From Fistularia commersonii (lineage: Eukaryota; Chordata; Actinopteri; Syngnathiformes; Fistulariidae): DNA of 64,000 nucleotides. Location of the stretch: the NCBI GenBank assembly GCA_037954325.1, contig JBBMNZ010000002.1, positions 12,090,679-12,154,678 of the forward strand, read 5' to 3'. The position numbers were made by a program, and so were the translations under genes. Positions 24,431-36,900 of the stretch are shown here, one piece after another. Position 1 is the first letter of the stretch. Each line of letters starts with the position of its first letter. Under the pieces are notes generated by a model. The model was not told where the DNA came from and ran no database searches. It saw nothing but the letters and a program-made list of their open reading frames with translations.

Positions 24431-25972
24431 CAACTGAAAAACAGTTACTACATGTTTTGGAAACATCGTCACAACATTTATTAAAGGTTAACATAAAGTA
24501 GCTGCAGCTTGTTTTTCCATTCAATTACTCAGCCAATGTTGTAGATCAGTGCAATAAGAGAGCCAAGCGCACATGAGCAGCCTAATACAAGCCTTTGCAG
24601 TTTGTCACTACAAGCTACAGAGGATGAGTATCAGGGGTATGACATTTTCAGTTCTGATTGGTTGTGATTTGATAACATTCAATATTCCCTAAAATCAGAA
24701 CTCTGGGCAAGTCCTCTGTACAGATCAGATCAGCAAATACAGCCATTGTAATTAAAATTAGCCTAGGAAAATGTTATATTTACACATTTACAATTAATAT
24801 AGAATAATTAATGGATGATAAATATTTTTTTCTTCCAAAAACATATCTCTTTTCAGTTCTTTCTCTTTGTAAATTAATTCCCTGCAAAAACCTGATAGGT
24901 TTAAGAAAATATTTTGACTATTTTTGTCCCCTGAACAAAGATTTTCTTTTTAAACACATGGGCAGTTCTGCTCCTTGACATATCTGATTGCTCAAGTTTG
25001 CTGAGAGCAGTGATTTGTCTTTGACTGGAGATAGCTAATACTTCTAAGCTCCATACCATCTGTAGTTTCTGTCTCCCTCTCACTCTTTATGTCTGTCATT
25101 TCTGTCTTAATCTCGTCATCGTTAAAAAAATTTCCCTTTGGAAATACTGGTAATACTAGGTCCACTCTAGCTTGGAGGCAAAAGTACAGAGGTAACCTAA
25201 CTCTATGTGATAGCAGGGGATCTTGCAATTATGTTGACATGCTACAAACGGACACTAGAGGACCTTCTGCCAGAGTTTACTCCCTGTCCTGTCTCACCCA
25301 TTGTGCAAACATTCTGAATAGACCCGGTTCTTAACTTATCATCAAATCAAAGATATACCTAGACTGTGAGCTTTTACCCCTCCAACGTTGCACATTCACT
25401 CAATCATTCAAACACAGTTTCCGGGACCTCCCGAGACTGTGACATCTGGTGTCCACACACAGGGGCAGCAGGGGCACTTCCTTCTAGGGCAGGTTCTCAG
25501 TGGTTGACTCTGGCAGAGCCAGTCAGCAAAAATGACTTAATTTTGTATCGAATTTTAGTGAGATTTCTTCTCCTAATTTTATGGACAACATAGTTGTCAT
25601 AGTCCCAGCCAGGACTAAAAGGTTGAGACAAAGATTGATTACTTTTCATATTTCATGACATTGCGGACAATTTTTATTGGTTTGTTAAAACTTTCAAATA
25701 CGTTTCAAAGTATCTTTTTGCAATGGATGAGGTACAATGTGATGCAGCATGGTATTGTTTTCTTTTTGCATGGCTGTAATGTATTGATAAAAGAAGCAAC
25801 TTAAATTCTTTTATAAGGTATATGTTGTCAACTCAAGATAAACATATTAATACTCAAGTTATGATTTATTTTGACCTAAGTACCATTATAATATTGTAAT
25901 AAGTGGCCCTGGTAGGTTCCTGTATGTTCAGGAGCGGGGGGACACACACATTTAACTTGGAGTGTCCCTTTT

Positions 25973-25976
<4 letters not shown>

Positions 25977-26036
<60 letters not shown>

Positions 26037-26043
26037 TGTGTGT
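25977..26043. repeat. (TG)n microsatellite
   Basis: About 67 bp of TG repeats with a single TA interruption near 26030. Confidence 0.97.
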
Positions 26044-27394
26044 TTGCCCTACTTGTTGTTGCATTGTTTTTTCTATATGAATGTACCAGAGTGTGACCAG
26101 TACTATCAAAGAGGTATCAAATCAATAGTGTTTTTACAGTAGTGCCTATTTGCATAGAGCCAGCTTCCATCTATCAAGACCAGAAGTATTTCCTGGGTCT
26201 CTAGCAGGATGTTATCTGGTTTTCACAAAGCACCCAGAGAGATCCATAGACCATCCCTTCTCCTCAAAGACAGCTTTCCTTCTTGCCAACAGAATCAAAC
26301 CTGGTTCAGTCATCGGGATACCCCTGCCTCCTGAAAGAGACCTGACTTTTGGTCTAAATTGGCCGCAAATCTAGATGATTGTCTTTCTTTTTTTCCCCAA
26401 TATGCAGCTGTTTGTAACAGCAGGGATGCCATATAGTTTGTGAGTAGTATATACAATAAAATTGTGATGAAAAAAATGAAGATCCCTATTGACTCACAGG
26501 TTATATATTGAACTATGTTGAAGCTTGCTCTAGCTCATATTGTATTCTTTAACTGAGACCACTGCAGTTAATATCCTGAAATTCAACAGACTCTACAACA
26601 GAGCCTAACGCTGCGAAATTAAAGTTTCCACCTATTTGGAATCGGTATAGGTTTAGACCTTGCTTTGTTACAGTAGTTATTGGATTGCATGTACATAATG
26701 CTGATGAACATGTTCACAGGGATGCCCACCCTGAGCTTCAAGTTAAAAAAGAATCTCAGACTCATTAATAAAGGTACTTGTGGTAGGGGCCTGTAAATTT
26801 CCCACGGCAGACAGCACCAAGGACAAAAACTCTTTATACTCCTTAATCTGTCACAGGGTGATTTATAACTTGATCCTGTGTATGTAGATCTGCCAATGAG
26901 GGCCATCCACTCATTAAGATGTAGGCCATCCACTAATTTCTTATATCCCTGGATAAGGTGCTCATTTACACATAACAAGCGGCTTGGTCCTGTCTGAGAT
27001 GAGGTGGGCGTCAGTGAGTGGAACCTTAAGTTGGTTCACTTGTTTAAGAGGGCCTCTTTGAAGGTCCTTGGTGGGAGTCAAGAGGAGGAGAGCTGAGAGC
27101 CTCTTGGTCCTCACCAGGCATGGAGGAGAAGAGCTGCTAGAGGGCCAGGAAGTGCAATTAAGTCACATTGGTGTAACTCTGTGGGGTGATGGTGCGATAC
27201 ACGGTGTGTACACTCAAGGATAATTTAAAATAACAAGCCCAACTCTTGTAAGACAACCACTTGTATTCTAAATATTCTGATGTGCTGCATTTTGCTATTT
27301 CACGTCAGTTCAGTTCAAAAACTGTGATATTGACAATTTTCAGATGACCCCTTTTTAACAATAACATTTTTCTTCTCCAGACCTCTTGGATTTA

Positions 27395-27958
27395 ATGGGT
27401 CCAATCATAGGGATGTCACCAGACAAGAAAACGGAAATTCCGGGTATGCAAGAGGAGCGGACGGGGCTCAGGGGTGTTTGTGGCGTTGGAACGCTGCCAG
27501 AGGCAGAGTGTGCATCCAGTCCATTGGCGACGAGCGTAGATCGGACTGGAGGTACAGAAGATGAGGAACTCACCAACCTCAACTGGCTTCATGAGAACCT
27601 GCTCCAGAACTTCACTCTTGGGGGGCCTGAAGCTCAGCCCAGCGGTAGCCCCCTCTTTGACATTGAAGGAGACTATGGGTCTAACCAGGGTCCATCCTCC
27701 TCCTCTGGAGCCTTGTCACACAGCAGGGGTAGGGAGAGGGACTCATTGAAATCCAAGCCCCCCTTCTCATTTTCTCTCCTCATCTACATGGCCATTGAGC
27801 AGTCTCCCAGCAAATCATTGCCTGTCAAAGAAATTTATGGCTGGATTCTCGAGCACTTCCCTTATTTCTCAAATGCTCCAACTGGTTGGAAGAACTCAGT
27901 GCGTCACAATTTGTCCCTGAACAAATGCTTCCGCAAGGTCGAAAGGAGTTTGGGAAAG
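27395..27958 (+). CDS. foxn2: foxn2 coding exon 1 (residues 1-188)
   Basis: Acceptor TTCTCCAG ends at 27380, so the exon starts at 27381 with 14 untranslated bases. The donor is AAG|GTAAGT at 27958/27959, phase 0. It encodes the N terminus and the first three quarters of the forkhead domain, including recognition helix 3. Read-through past the donor would stop after seven residues. Confidence 0.95.
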
Positions 27959-30900
27959 GTAAGTCCTCAAACGATGTCCTAACTTCAATACGTACACACA
28001 GATTTATACTGCCGTTTTAATGCTTTAGTTAATGCATATGCTGGGAAATTAAAGTGTTTTTAGACCACGATGCTGTGTTAGGAAAATGTTGTCATGAAAC
28101 AGTGCAGTGCAATGTAAAGCAGCAATATGGCTCATGTGACAGTTCCAGGACTGTTACACAGGCGCAGAGACTGCTACTGTGATAAGACTGGAATCTAGTC
28201 AAGGTCACTGATCCTCAGAGGAAATGCAAACACAGCACATTATGATATGACTTTATCTTTATATGCACAACAAGGTAATGCAACTGCTTCACCATTAAGA
28301 GTAGCACCCTGCAATAGGAAACCCTTCTCATGAAAATCATGAAAGGAGGCAAATATGACCAGAAATGCAGACAGAAGTTTATACCCATAAATGTGCTTGC
28401 CTTGTATTCTCAAGACAAATGCACATGGTTGTGAGAAACTGCTAAGTTCTACCTTCATATTTTTAGATTTTTATCCATGTGGAAAGTAAGTTAATTAATT
28501 TACAGCAGTTGTATGTTTTTTTGTGAAAGTATTTTGTGCAACTGAATGTGTCATCATGGGCACACTAAGTTCATCAAATACACAAACATTGTAAAAGCTT
28601 AAGAATACACATACGATCATGGATTTTTCATGCAATTTCTTTTAGTGTAGCGGCTTGAATGTGAAGGACAGGAACAAGCTCATCCAACCTATTAACAATG
28701 CAGAATCCGTCACTGGTCTGGGCACTGGTTCTATTGAGACCATAACAGAACAGAGAACCCTAAGGAAGTTTAACAGTTCATGTCACATGATGACCATTCT
28801 CTGCTAAGTACTTCAATAAGAAGAACTGGATTGTTTAGTTTTTAGTATCTGAATTCTCCTCTAAGCTTCAGGAAGTTTGTGGATCTTGTGGCAGTCAGGA
28901 ATTTAATGATTGCAAATTCAATGTTTTATTTTTTATACAGACATTTGTATCAAGGAATTATATATGTTTTGCATTCCAACTGTGACCGTACCAAGTACTA
29001 CCTAATATGTATGTATTGTTAGTTTTTCAGTATATTTTACTGTACTTGTTATAAGCTCTGTCATTGTGTGGTTTCTGTGACTGAAAAACTAAGATATTGA
29101 GTTGCACCTCACTTTTTTGGGATTTACACAATGGTATCCATATTAAGCTTTATTGTGAATTCAGACTTGTGACGGGTAGAGCCTTTGGTTGGCTAGGACA
29201 TGTTTTTGCGCCATGGGAGACAATGGCAGTTTGCACTCAGGGACTAACAACATGGTGTGGTGCAGGCCACTCAGCATGCAGGTACACAGCATGAGCCGTT
29301 CGTTTGCCGAGAGACCAGCACCAGTTTCACATGACACTGGCTGGTGGTTTTCGTTGCCATGGAGACATTTCCTTCTTCCTGCATCAGAGCTGGGTAGTAA
29401 TCTGAGTCAAGGTTATTCTCCTCCCTCCCTCCCTCCCTCCGTCCCTCTATTCTTCTCCCCCGACTGGGCAAGTGTACACCACCATCAGATAATGTGACAC
29501 ACACTTATGCACACATCACCAGCAGACAGATCCATCACTCACAAAATGCTATGAAGCTGTTGTGAATGTAAAGGAACTTTTATTAATGCATTTACTATCA
29601 ACGATAGTATTTATGCATTTTTTTACTGTGGTGGAATTTGTAGGATCCTTCACTTTGTGCCGAGGAGAGCGTAAGAGAGAAAGGAGAAGAGAGTGCAGAG
29701 GATAGGGTTAAATGGAGGCAGATCATTCGCTTTTGTGGCCCCTGAAGGGAACAGCCAAAAGGGAAAAAAAAGACTCACTTCTGTATGTTTTGTGGTAAAA
29801 AATAATGGTTACAAAGATGGCTCCCAAACCAAGGTTAAGTCTTGTGTTGGACTAGACCAAACTCTGAATTGGGAATTGTAATGTGAAATCCATCCACCCT
29901 TCCCCCTTGCAACCCCTGTCTGTTTCAGAGTAGTTTAGTACTTACAATTAGCACATTTAGGTTTCTCCAAAATCTATATCACCATGTCTGATAGCTCTAA
30001 AATGGATATCCATTACTAGTAGGATCGTTACATCATGTTAATCATGAATGTATTTGTTTCTTTGTTGAATGAATGTTCTTGTAGTTCTTAATGATGTTCT
30101 TATATGTTCTTAATGATGAATGTTTGTTCTTATAGGTGTTCTGCCCATTCTGCCTAACTTGACCATATTTGTCTCTTACAGGCAAATGGAAAAGGTTCCC
30201 TCTGGTGTGTTGATCCTGAGTATCGCCCTAACCTGATTCAAGCCCTTAAGAAGCAGCACTTCCCTGCCGCACATGCCTTCTGCACACCACCCGCCTCCCC
30301 ACCCAGGTGAACCCACCAAGGCCCAAATGAGTTTTACCCCAGTCCTCCCCATATATCAGTGAACCCTTGCCTTTCTCACCCCTCAACCTCCTACTCCATC
30401 CCCCCACACTGTCTGTTTCTGTGTGAACAGTTTTTTTGAAGTTAGTCATGACCGTTCAAAATTTTTTATGATGTAGGTCTCTTAAATGTCTCAATTGACA
30501 TAGCTTTATTTATATTATGAAACTTTAACTTGAAACTACTTGGTTTTTGCTCATCTTTTTTTTTTCTTTGCAGTGCCTCGTCGCCTCCTCGCCATCTTTT
30601 TCTACAAGGATGCTCACTGAAAGGTGAGATTCTACTGAAGTCTGGATTCATCCATTAAAGCTGCTCGCCATGCAAAATGGAGGCAGCTGAAACTGAGATT
30701 GCCTTAATGGGATTCTGTTGTTTTTTTGCCCGTTTCAGTCTCAGAACATTCAGCATCACTGCTTTTTCCTTGATTCTCAGTTTGATTTGTTGCTTTAAGT
30801 CATTGATGCCTCATTTGGACCATAATGATGAAAGCTCTCATTCCATTTCTGAGCCCCCTCCTTTTCCCCTCTGCCTTGTGGATTTGTAACCTTGACGACA

Positions 30901-33822
30901 GGCAGAGGTTCTGACGGTGCTTAGTCTGGAGCACTCGGTCTCACTGTAATCATTAATAATTTAGAGCCCTAGAAGTGAGCTTTGTGGCTTTTAGACTCTT
31001 TGTCAAGCCTGAAATGACTGTATCAGTGGCTTGACTTTATCTTCTGGTTTGTGTGTATATCAAATCCATTCTGTGACATCCAGCGACTGGGTCATGATAT
31101 CTCTGGCTGAATAATGTTGAAGAGACCTCTGCCCTTCAGCAAAGATGCCCATTGTCATGCTTTCATACCTTAGGACTGACCATCATGCATGTTCTCTCCT
31201 TTTCCAGAGTCTGACATTGACGCTGCCACTGCCATGATGCTCTTAAACTCTGCCCCAGGGCACCACGTTGACCCATGTAAGAGAATCCACAAGTAGCCAT
31301 ATTTTCACATTTTATCCTGGCATACCATCCCACCATTGCTTGTATTGTTATTTTATATTCTTTGCACTTTTATTTATGCATATTTCATCCTTAGTTGTTT
31401 AGGTATTTCGTTTATGTGTCACTGAATCTTTTTATGAAACGCTCTGTTGGTTATGTTGCAAATCACTGTGTCTCATTTTTTAAAACAACTGCAATATGAA
31501 ATTAAGCTTTAACTGTGTAATTGTGAGAAGAGCTGTTCACATGGTGATGACAACACACAAGTAGCAAAGTCTCATTTCACTCACTCACTTCCATGGACAC
31601 GTAACACTGTAGAAGGCTGTAATCTTATTGTTGCCTAACCTCAAAATGGTCTCTCAAAAAGGAAGTCTTTTATTTTAAACTTGAAAACCTCAGATTCGAA
31701 ATTGTGTTGTATAATGGTAAACAGTAACCTGTTTGTATATCACCTATTGAAATATAACTGGCTAAATTAACATCAGGCCATTTCTTAACTAATCTTTCAT
31801 GGGGTTACATTTAAAATGTAAAATGTTACATTTTTCAATTGTTATACATTTTAACAGTTCTATAATATCAGGATAACTACTAGAAAGTTTCTGTTGGGAA
31901 AGCAGTATGTTCACTGCTTTTACCTATAGACAGCCTCTCCTATAGAAAAAGGAAAGGAATCTAAGCAGAATTAGCTCTTCAATCTGAATAGTAAAGTTCC
32001 GTTTAGTGAATACTGATGAAGAGAACCATATTGAACCTGGATGAGAGCAAGAACAGGTCTCATGCACAGATAGAGATTTGGAACCATAGGGGACCAAAGT
32101 TTTAGATCATCTAACCAGTTAGTCAGTTTCACTGTTCTAACTCAGTCATAGTTGCTTGTGATGTATACATTTTTCTTCCAAAATTGTACTTTTTTTTACT
32201 TTGTTGTGATTACAGAGAAAGACCCTAAAGAGTCATGTAATCTCTCTTTTGTCTATCTGTACTTAACTGGTGTACACATGCATACAACATGATATTTTTA
32301 ACCTTATTTTCCCTCATGGGTCCGTGTGAGTCTTAGTTCAGATTTTACCTGTAAAGACATCCAACTTCAGCCTCAGGTTTGGAAGTTATGGATTTAAATA
32401 CTCAAATGATAATACACATTATTTTGATGTGGGTGCATTCACTCAGTAACAGATATGCAGAATAAGAATGAAATGTCGCCATTTCTGGAACTCGGGTTTG
32501 TATGTGCTACAGTCCCAGCAAACAAAGGTAAAGAGGCACATTCCATTATCCAGCAGAGAAGGATATAGACATTCCAAAACTGATACAAAGCACATGGATT
32601 AGTTTTTCATGAGAAGGTGCCAAGAGCTTTTTCCTCTGGGACTGGGATGCACTCCTCATTCCAACCCGGTAAAAGTACTGGCCTTTCACTGCTTTGAAAA
32701 TGGAAGATGCATTCATTACAGATAACTCAAAACAATCTTTATGGCTTATCTTCTATCATTAAACTGTTTAGCCTGTTAATGCTAGATAGCTGACAGTAAT
32801 TAGCTTAGCTGTCAGCACCTGCTAAGTACTCTGCCAAGAAAATTAATTTTAGTGCGTATTCAACATATTTACAAAATCCAGTTAATTCAATGACTTGTTT
32901 AACTAAACCACAAATATAATTGCGCCAACCCTGTCAGTCCAATTGTTCAAATAGGGTTTCTCTGTCATGGCTTTAGCTCACATTGTCACTGTAAAACTCC
33001 AATATTCCTGGCCTGAAATAAAATGTTGTCTTTTCTCTTAAATTATTTTTAGATTTAGATTTCTTTCATCTTAATCCCAAAGCAGCTGGTGTCTTAATTT
33101 TATCGGTGTAACTACCATTTTCTGTTAAAATATTTTTTTTGATAGCAGTTTAACAGCAGTTTTTTTTTTAACATCAAGTATTTGATAAATACTGTATTAA
33201 AGTAACAAAAAAGTAAGCGAGCAAACTTTTTCATGTCATGTAGCCCACATCACATAAATTCTTTCATTTTTTGTAATTTAATTTCAATTTTTTTTACATT
33301 TTGACAGGGTTATAGAAAAAAGAACTCTTCAATTGAAATAATTTGCTAACTACAAAACAACATGGCTTTAGCTCTTTTTGTTTTATTCTCTTCTCAGGCA
33401 ATTCTGACAGTCCACTGGACCTTTCCAGACCTGACTCTGTCCTGGTGAGCAGTGATCCGAAACAGGACCACAACTACAGTAGCGTAGCCCTGCAGCGCTG
33501 CTCCTCCCGTTCCTCCTCATCGTCTCTCTCCTCCTTAGAAGAAGGAGGCTGCGACCGTAGGCAGTCCCACCGTGCCGGCAGCGAGGGCTTCCACAGTGAT
33601 GAGGATTCTGACCTCTGGGACGAAAGGGGCATTCACCAAACATCTCGACGCCCGTCGGCCATTAAGTGGCCTGCTGGCAAAAGGGCACGATGTGAGGTCA
33701 AGCCAGAGCTAGATGAGGAGCTAAAGGAAGCGGCCGGTTCCTTGTTGCACCTTGCTGGTATACGCAGCTGCATGGAGGGCTCCAAACGCACTGTCAAGAG
33801 CACAAAACTTAACAGGAAATGA
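27395..33822 (+). CDS. foxn2: Forkhead box N2 transcription factor, five coding exons
   Basis: Nuclear sequence-specific DNA-binding protein of the FOXN2/FOXN3 subgroup. Joined exons give 410 residues (human FOXN2 as I recall: 431). The N terminus reads [12 protein letters not shown]. The acidic [12 protein letters not shown] motif lies near residue 57. The forkhead domain spans about residues 121-215, beginning [12 protein letters not shown], with recognition helix [10 protein letters not shown] (167-176) and wing segment [12 protein letters not shown]. Downstream come [14 protein letters not shown], a serine-rich tract, a basic KWPAGKRAR stretch, and the conserved C-terminal [20 protein letters not shown]. 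All four introns have GT-AG ends and keep phase. FOXN3 is excluded by the MGPIIGM start and by ppp1r21 lying next door. The first ATG of the exon (27395, 14 bases after the acceptor) matches the FOXN2 start. The target genes of FOXN2 are not evident from sequence. Confidence 0.96.
29353..29366 (+). promoter_or_regulatory. RFX X-box-like motif in foxn2 intron
   Basis: GTTGCCATGGAGAC has the strong left half (GTTGCCATGG) and a weaker right half of the X-box. It is flanked by GC-richer, non-repetitive sequence (29160-29480), a possible intronic enhancer. Confidence 0.4.
29424..29442. repeat. (CTCC)n microsatellite
   Basis: Five CTCC units in a polypyrimidine stretch of the foxn2 intron. Confidence 0.85.
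29672..29772 (+). mobile_element. RTE-type LINE 3' terminal stub
   Basis: About 100 bp matching the extreme 3' end of the family (GAGGATAGGGTTAAATGGAG, GATCATTCGC, TGGCCCCTGAAGGGAACAGC, then an A-rich tail). This is a typical severely 5'-truncated insertion. Confidence 0.65.
30182..30306 (+). CDS. foxn2: foxn2 coding exon 2 (end of forkhead domain)
   Basis: Acceptor TCTCTTACAG|G, donor ACCCAG|GTGAAC; 125 bases, entering in phase 0 and leaving two bases of a codon. It encodes [20 protein letters not shown] and then a variable proline-rich linker. Confidence 0.93.
30574..30623 (+). CDS. foxn2: foxn2 coding exon 3 (50 bases)
   Basis: Preceded by a long T-rich tract and TTTGCAG; donor AAAG|GTGAG. 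It encodes [17 protein letters not shown], a poorly conserved linker. The call rests on canonical splice sites and on phase: without it exon 2 does not connect to exon 4 in frame. Confidence 0.8.
30624..31207 (+). other. foxn2 intron after coding exon 3
   Basis: 584 bases, no repeat or hidden exon recognised. A short open frame at 30677-30889 has no family resemblance. Confidence 0.75.
31208..31276 (+). CDS. foxn2: foxn2 coding exon 4
   Basis: Acceptor TTTTCCAG|A, donor CCAT|GTAAGA; 69 bases. It encodes [18 protein letters not shown], closely matching the conserved FOXN2/FOXN3 block (ESDIDAAAAMMLLN in human FOXN2). Confidence 0.93.
31277..33397 (+). other. foxn2 intron before the last exon
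   Basis: 2.1 kb of AT-rich sequence. No exon, repeat family or regulatory motif recognised. Confidence 0.7.
33398..33822 (+). CDS. foxn2: foxn2 last coding exon
   Basis: Acceptor TTCTCAG|GC, stop TGA at 33820-33822. It encodes [20 protein letters not shown], the DHNYSS block, a serine run, [13 protein letters not shown], and the conserved C-terminal [16 protein letters not shown] followed by a lysine-rich tail. Confidence 0.95.
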
Positions 33823-36800
33823 TTTCTTTTTCCTCTCATCAGACTCCAGACCCTGTCAACCCTAACCTCTGACTCCCATCTTGTCCCAGTGTGCCTCCTT
33901 CTCCTTATCTGATCGTTCATTGGCCATTTTGAGCCTCTTTTTGTTTGTTTGGGAATCCTCTGTCCAACAAAACAAATGGCAATAGTATCGTTCACACAGG
34001 AGAACAAAGCCATATAGAGACTTTTGTATCTCGGGGAGGTTAACAGCTGGGGTGGGTGTTAGGTCATGAAGAACCATCAAGATACCTATCCAAAATGACC
34101 TGCCTGTTTCTGTTGGATTAAATTGTGATTCAAGTTGCTTTTCTTTTCTCTGAAAGACTAAATGGGAAGGTTTTATATCTCAAAGCGTTGCATGCTTCCT
34201 CCTCAAACCAGTATCCTGTATCCTCTTCCAAGTGAATCTATTTATGAAGCGAATGAGTGCATGTTTGTGATAGACAAAAATCTAACCTCCTGGTGTTATC
34301 AGTTTCTCCTTTTTGTGCTAAAAAACAAATGCCACCGTTTCGACAAAGAGTCTCACTCTACAAGAGATGCAATAATGAATCCACAACCTTAACTCTTTGA
34401 CTTCATTTGATGGTGGCATTTCTCAGAGTCGAGTGTGCTAGTTGAACTTTACAATTAAGAGAATGAATGCAGTTGTATTATAATCCTGGTATGAAACATA
34501 TTACGCATGAGCTCTGGCTCATTTTCAGGATTTGCAAGATGTGGAAATAGTATTACTCTGCCACTGCCAAATTTAGTTGCAAAGTTAGCTATACTACTTA
34601 GCTCCAGTTTGTGCAACCACACATTGCTATACAAGTGAAAGCTGATTGATTTATTTTTTTTTTTGTTGTTCAATGCTCATCTTGTCAATCATTTGTGTTT
34701 CAACATTTGTTGTGCAGATGCAGAATATTCACATTTGGCGACAGCCTATGCAAAGTGAACATCTACCATGTATTGCCAGATGGTCACTGTGTGTTCATAG
34801 GTTATCCTCCATCGATTTTATTTTTTAATTTTCTTTTTGGTGTGTGTAATATAGTGCATGTTGAGTCCAATCTAAATCTGAGATGACGGCCATGACAGAA
34901 AATGTCTGAGAAGGTCAAACGTTTCTCTTGTACTGACAAAGTACTTCTACTGCTCCAGTGAATACGACCGGTGCACTGACAGGCCTCTGCCCCAGCTGCA
35001 TGGTAGCTCTGGTTAGCACTCTGCTGTCTTTGAATACAGAGCTGATAAATACTTACAAACAAGAGCAATTTTTGCTTCATTAATGAGTATTCTGTTGGAT
35101 TGTACCTCCATGGGTCGTTTTCCTGTTATTTTCTTGAACGACCGCTGGACCATCACACACTCTTGCAGATAGTTTATGAACACCTTCAATATGGAGCATA
35201 ATCATGTTGGATTTAATTCCTGCTGTGCTCTCTGCTCTGGTTGGCCACTGGTGTTTCAATTGTGCTCTTCCTCTCTAGAACAAAATAAGGAAGTGCATAC
35301 TCTCTTCTCAAGCTGTGAAATGGAGTGTTTACTGTCAGTTGATTACATGCAGTTCACTGAGGGGAAGTGGCAAAGCAATGTGTAAAAGGCCACATTTTTC
35401 ATTTGGGATTAAGAAAAAAACGGCCGCTTAGATATGGCTTACAATACATGGAAACATGGAAGTGCAAAAACGTTACTTCTTCCCACAGGAAAATGTCTTA
35501 CTGGTTGATACTTTGTCACACGGCTACAAGTCCAGCATGAATGCATTGCCAAACATTTTATTGTGCCACTGATGTAATCCGCAAAGACCCACGGTCTCTG
35601 TATTTCCCTGCTGGTAGGATGTAGTCATGGGTTAGACTAAATATGTCCCAGTTTTCTGGATCATCTGATGGGAAATAGGAGAGCACAGTGACTTGGGTTT
35701 ATATCTGTCACTTTCAGAGTGGGATCTGCTCATAACAGATTAAGCTGCCATTCTCAGTAGTCCTTACATACACTGGTCTTGTTTAGCTGTGAAAAAAAGA
35801 ACAAATGATTGTTCATTAATCATTATCTTATTTATGACATTAATTTATGGGACTATTGAATGGATACTCTATCAGGCACTGGTCATTTAAAAAGAATGAT
35901 CAGGCATATTTTTCTCCCTACATGAAGTTTTCTTGAGGAGTATTGTTTTCTAATTTTATTTCACAGCAATACACCTTTTTTCCTCTCACTATGTTATATT
36001 GTTTAAGTATTTTGCCAATGTCTTTTGTCTTTAGAGCGGGTTTTTTTCCTCTCACATTAACCATGACTGCCAGGGTTTTTTGATGTTTGTTTTGCTTTTT
36101 GTTATAATGGATAAATGACTGTTGTTTAACCTTGATCCTAAAATCTTTTGTTGCCAAAATTGATGTACAACTGGGGTAAACTGTTTCAGATGGACACATT
36201 CCCCATGTATGTTTGAATTTCCATGAAGCAAAATTAATCATTTTACAATCGTTTCACATAAGGTTTATGTTCTAATACAACATGAAGATTAGGTTTTGGT
36301 CTAATCACAGTTCTAAGTTTGAAAGAATACTGCCAATCTTGACTCATGCTTCCAGGTATCATAATGGGGTGTTGAATTATTTTATCTCTGAAAGTTGATC
36401 TGAGTCGCCAGGCTCCTTCTGTGTAGTTTCAGACCTACATGTGGGGATAACTGGAGAGAAGATATACACTTGTAAAGAAAAACTTACTCATTATTTCTGT
36501 AGCACTTGCAAAAGAAAGGTTATGTTGGTCTTAAAGTGACAAAGGGGGAACTGTGTGGATTAGCTACCTAAACATTTTCAAGTTCTCAGACTAACATAAC
36601 TCAAATCCCAGTTGCTCCACCGCTTGTCAGCTATTATTGAATATTGGTCATGTGATTCTCGGAAATATGTTGCAGCTACTTTGGGTATGATCAACATTTT
36701 TGTTGCATTTGACAAAGCTGCCAGCCCAGTATCAGTTTGTCTATTGTCTGCCATGTCTATTGAACCAACATACCTTTTGTTTTTTAATGCTAACCTCTGT

Positions 36801-36900
36801 TGATAAAATGTTTATAAGATTTATTTTCGCCAAAGATATGCAATTGCATTATATATGGTATTACAAAATATTAATAAAAACTTGTTCTTGTTATCACAGT
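33823..36900 (+). other. Probable foxn2 3' untranslated region
   Basis: Non-coding sequence directly after the stop codon, with no repeat family recognised. The first clear AATAAA in a plausible context is at 36873-36878, which would give a 3' UTR of about 3.1 kb. A minus-strand open frame at 35918-36241 (107 codons) resembles nothing I know and is probably chance. Confidence 0.45.
36873..36878 (+). terminator. foxn2: Candidate poly(A) signal for foxn2
   Basis: AATAAA within TTAATAAAAACTTG, followed by a TTGTTCTTGTT stretch that could serve as the downstream U/GU-rich element. Another AATAAA lies near 37326. Confidence 0.4.

Larger units (their letters stand above)
14710..27380 (+). other. 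Proposed intron 1 of foxn2, non-coding
   Basis: Long AT-rich stretch. It contains one SINE (17067-17427), an AATT microsatellite (19442-19472), an RTE-type LINE fragment (23676-24430) and a long TG tract (25977-26043). The CpG-richer first 800 bases (to about 15500) include open frames of 91-152 codons with no recognisable protein, probably a CpG-island shore. No further coding exon was recognised. Possible conserved non-coding blocks at 22780-23640 and 26150-26350 cannot be tested here. Confidence 0.5.
27959..30181 (+). other. foxn2 intron after coding exon 1
   Basis: 2.2 kb. It is mostly AT-rich, but 29160-29480 is GC-richer. That part holds an X-box-like GTTGCCATGGAGAC (29353-29366) and a (CTCC)n tract (29424-29442). 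An RTE 3' stub lies at 29672-29772. Confidence 0.8.

Noticed and set aside
25903..26142. Open frames over the TG microsatellites (also 44405-44678)
   Set aside because: They translate CV/TH dipeptide repeats and are produced by the simple repeat itself; at 44405 the real coding part is exon 11 only.
27386..27394. Upstream start for foxn2 (TTG at 27386)
   Set aside because: Not an ATG; the first ATG at 27395 gives the FOXN2-typical MGPIIGM N terminus.
27395..33822. Gene identity foxn3 instead of foxn2
   Set aside because: The forkhead and C-terminal blocks are shared, but the N terminus and the neighbouring ppp1r21 gene fit foxn2; some linker residues (HAFCTPP) do look foxn3-like.
35918..36241. 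107-codon minus-strand open frame downstream of foxn2
   Set aside because: Lies in the probable foxn2 3' UTR, lysine/asparagine-rich as expected from AT-rich DNA, no recognisable motif or transposase signature.
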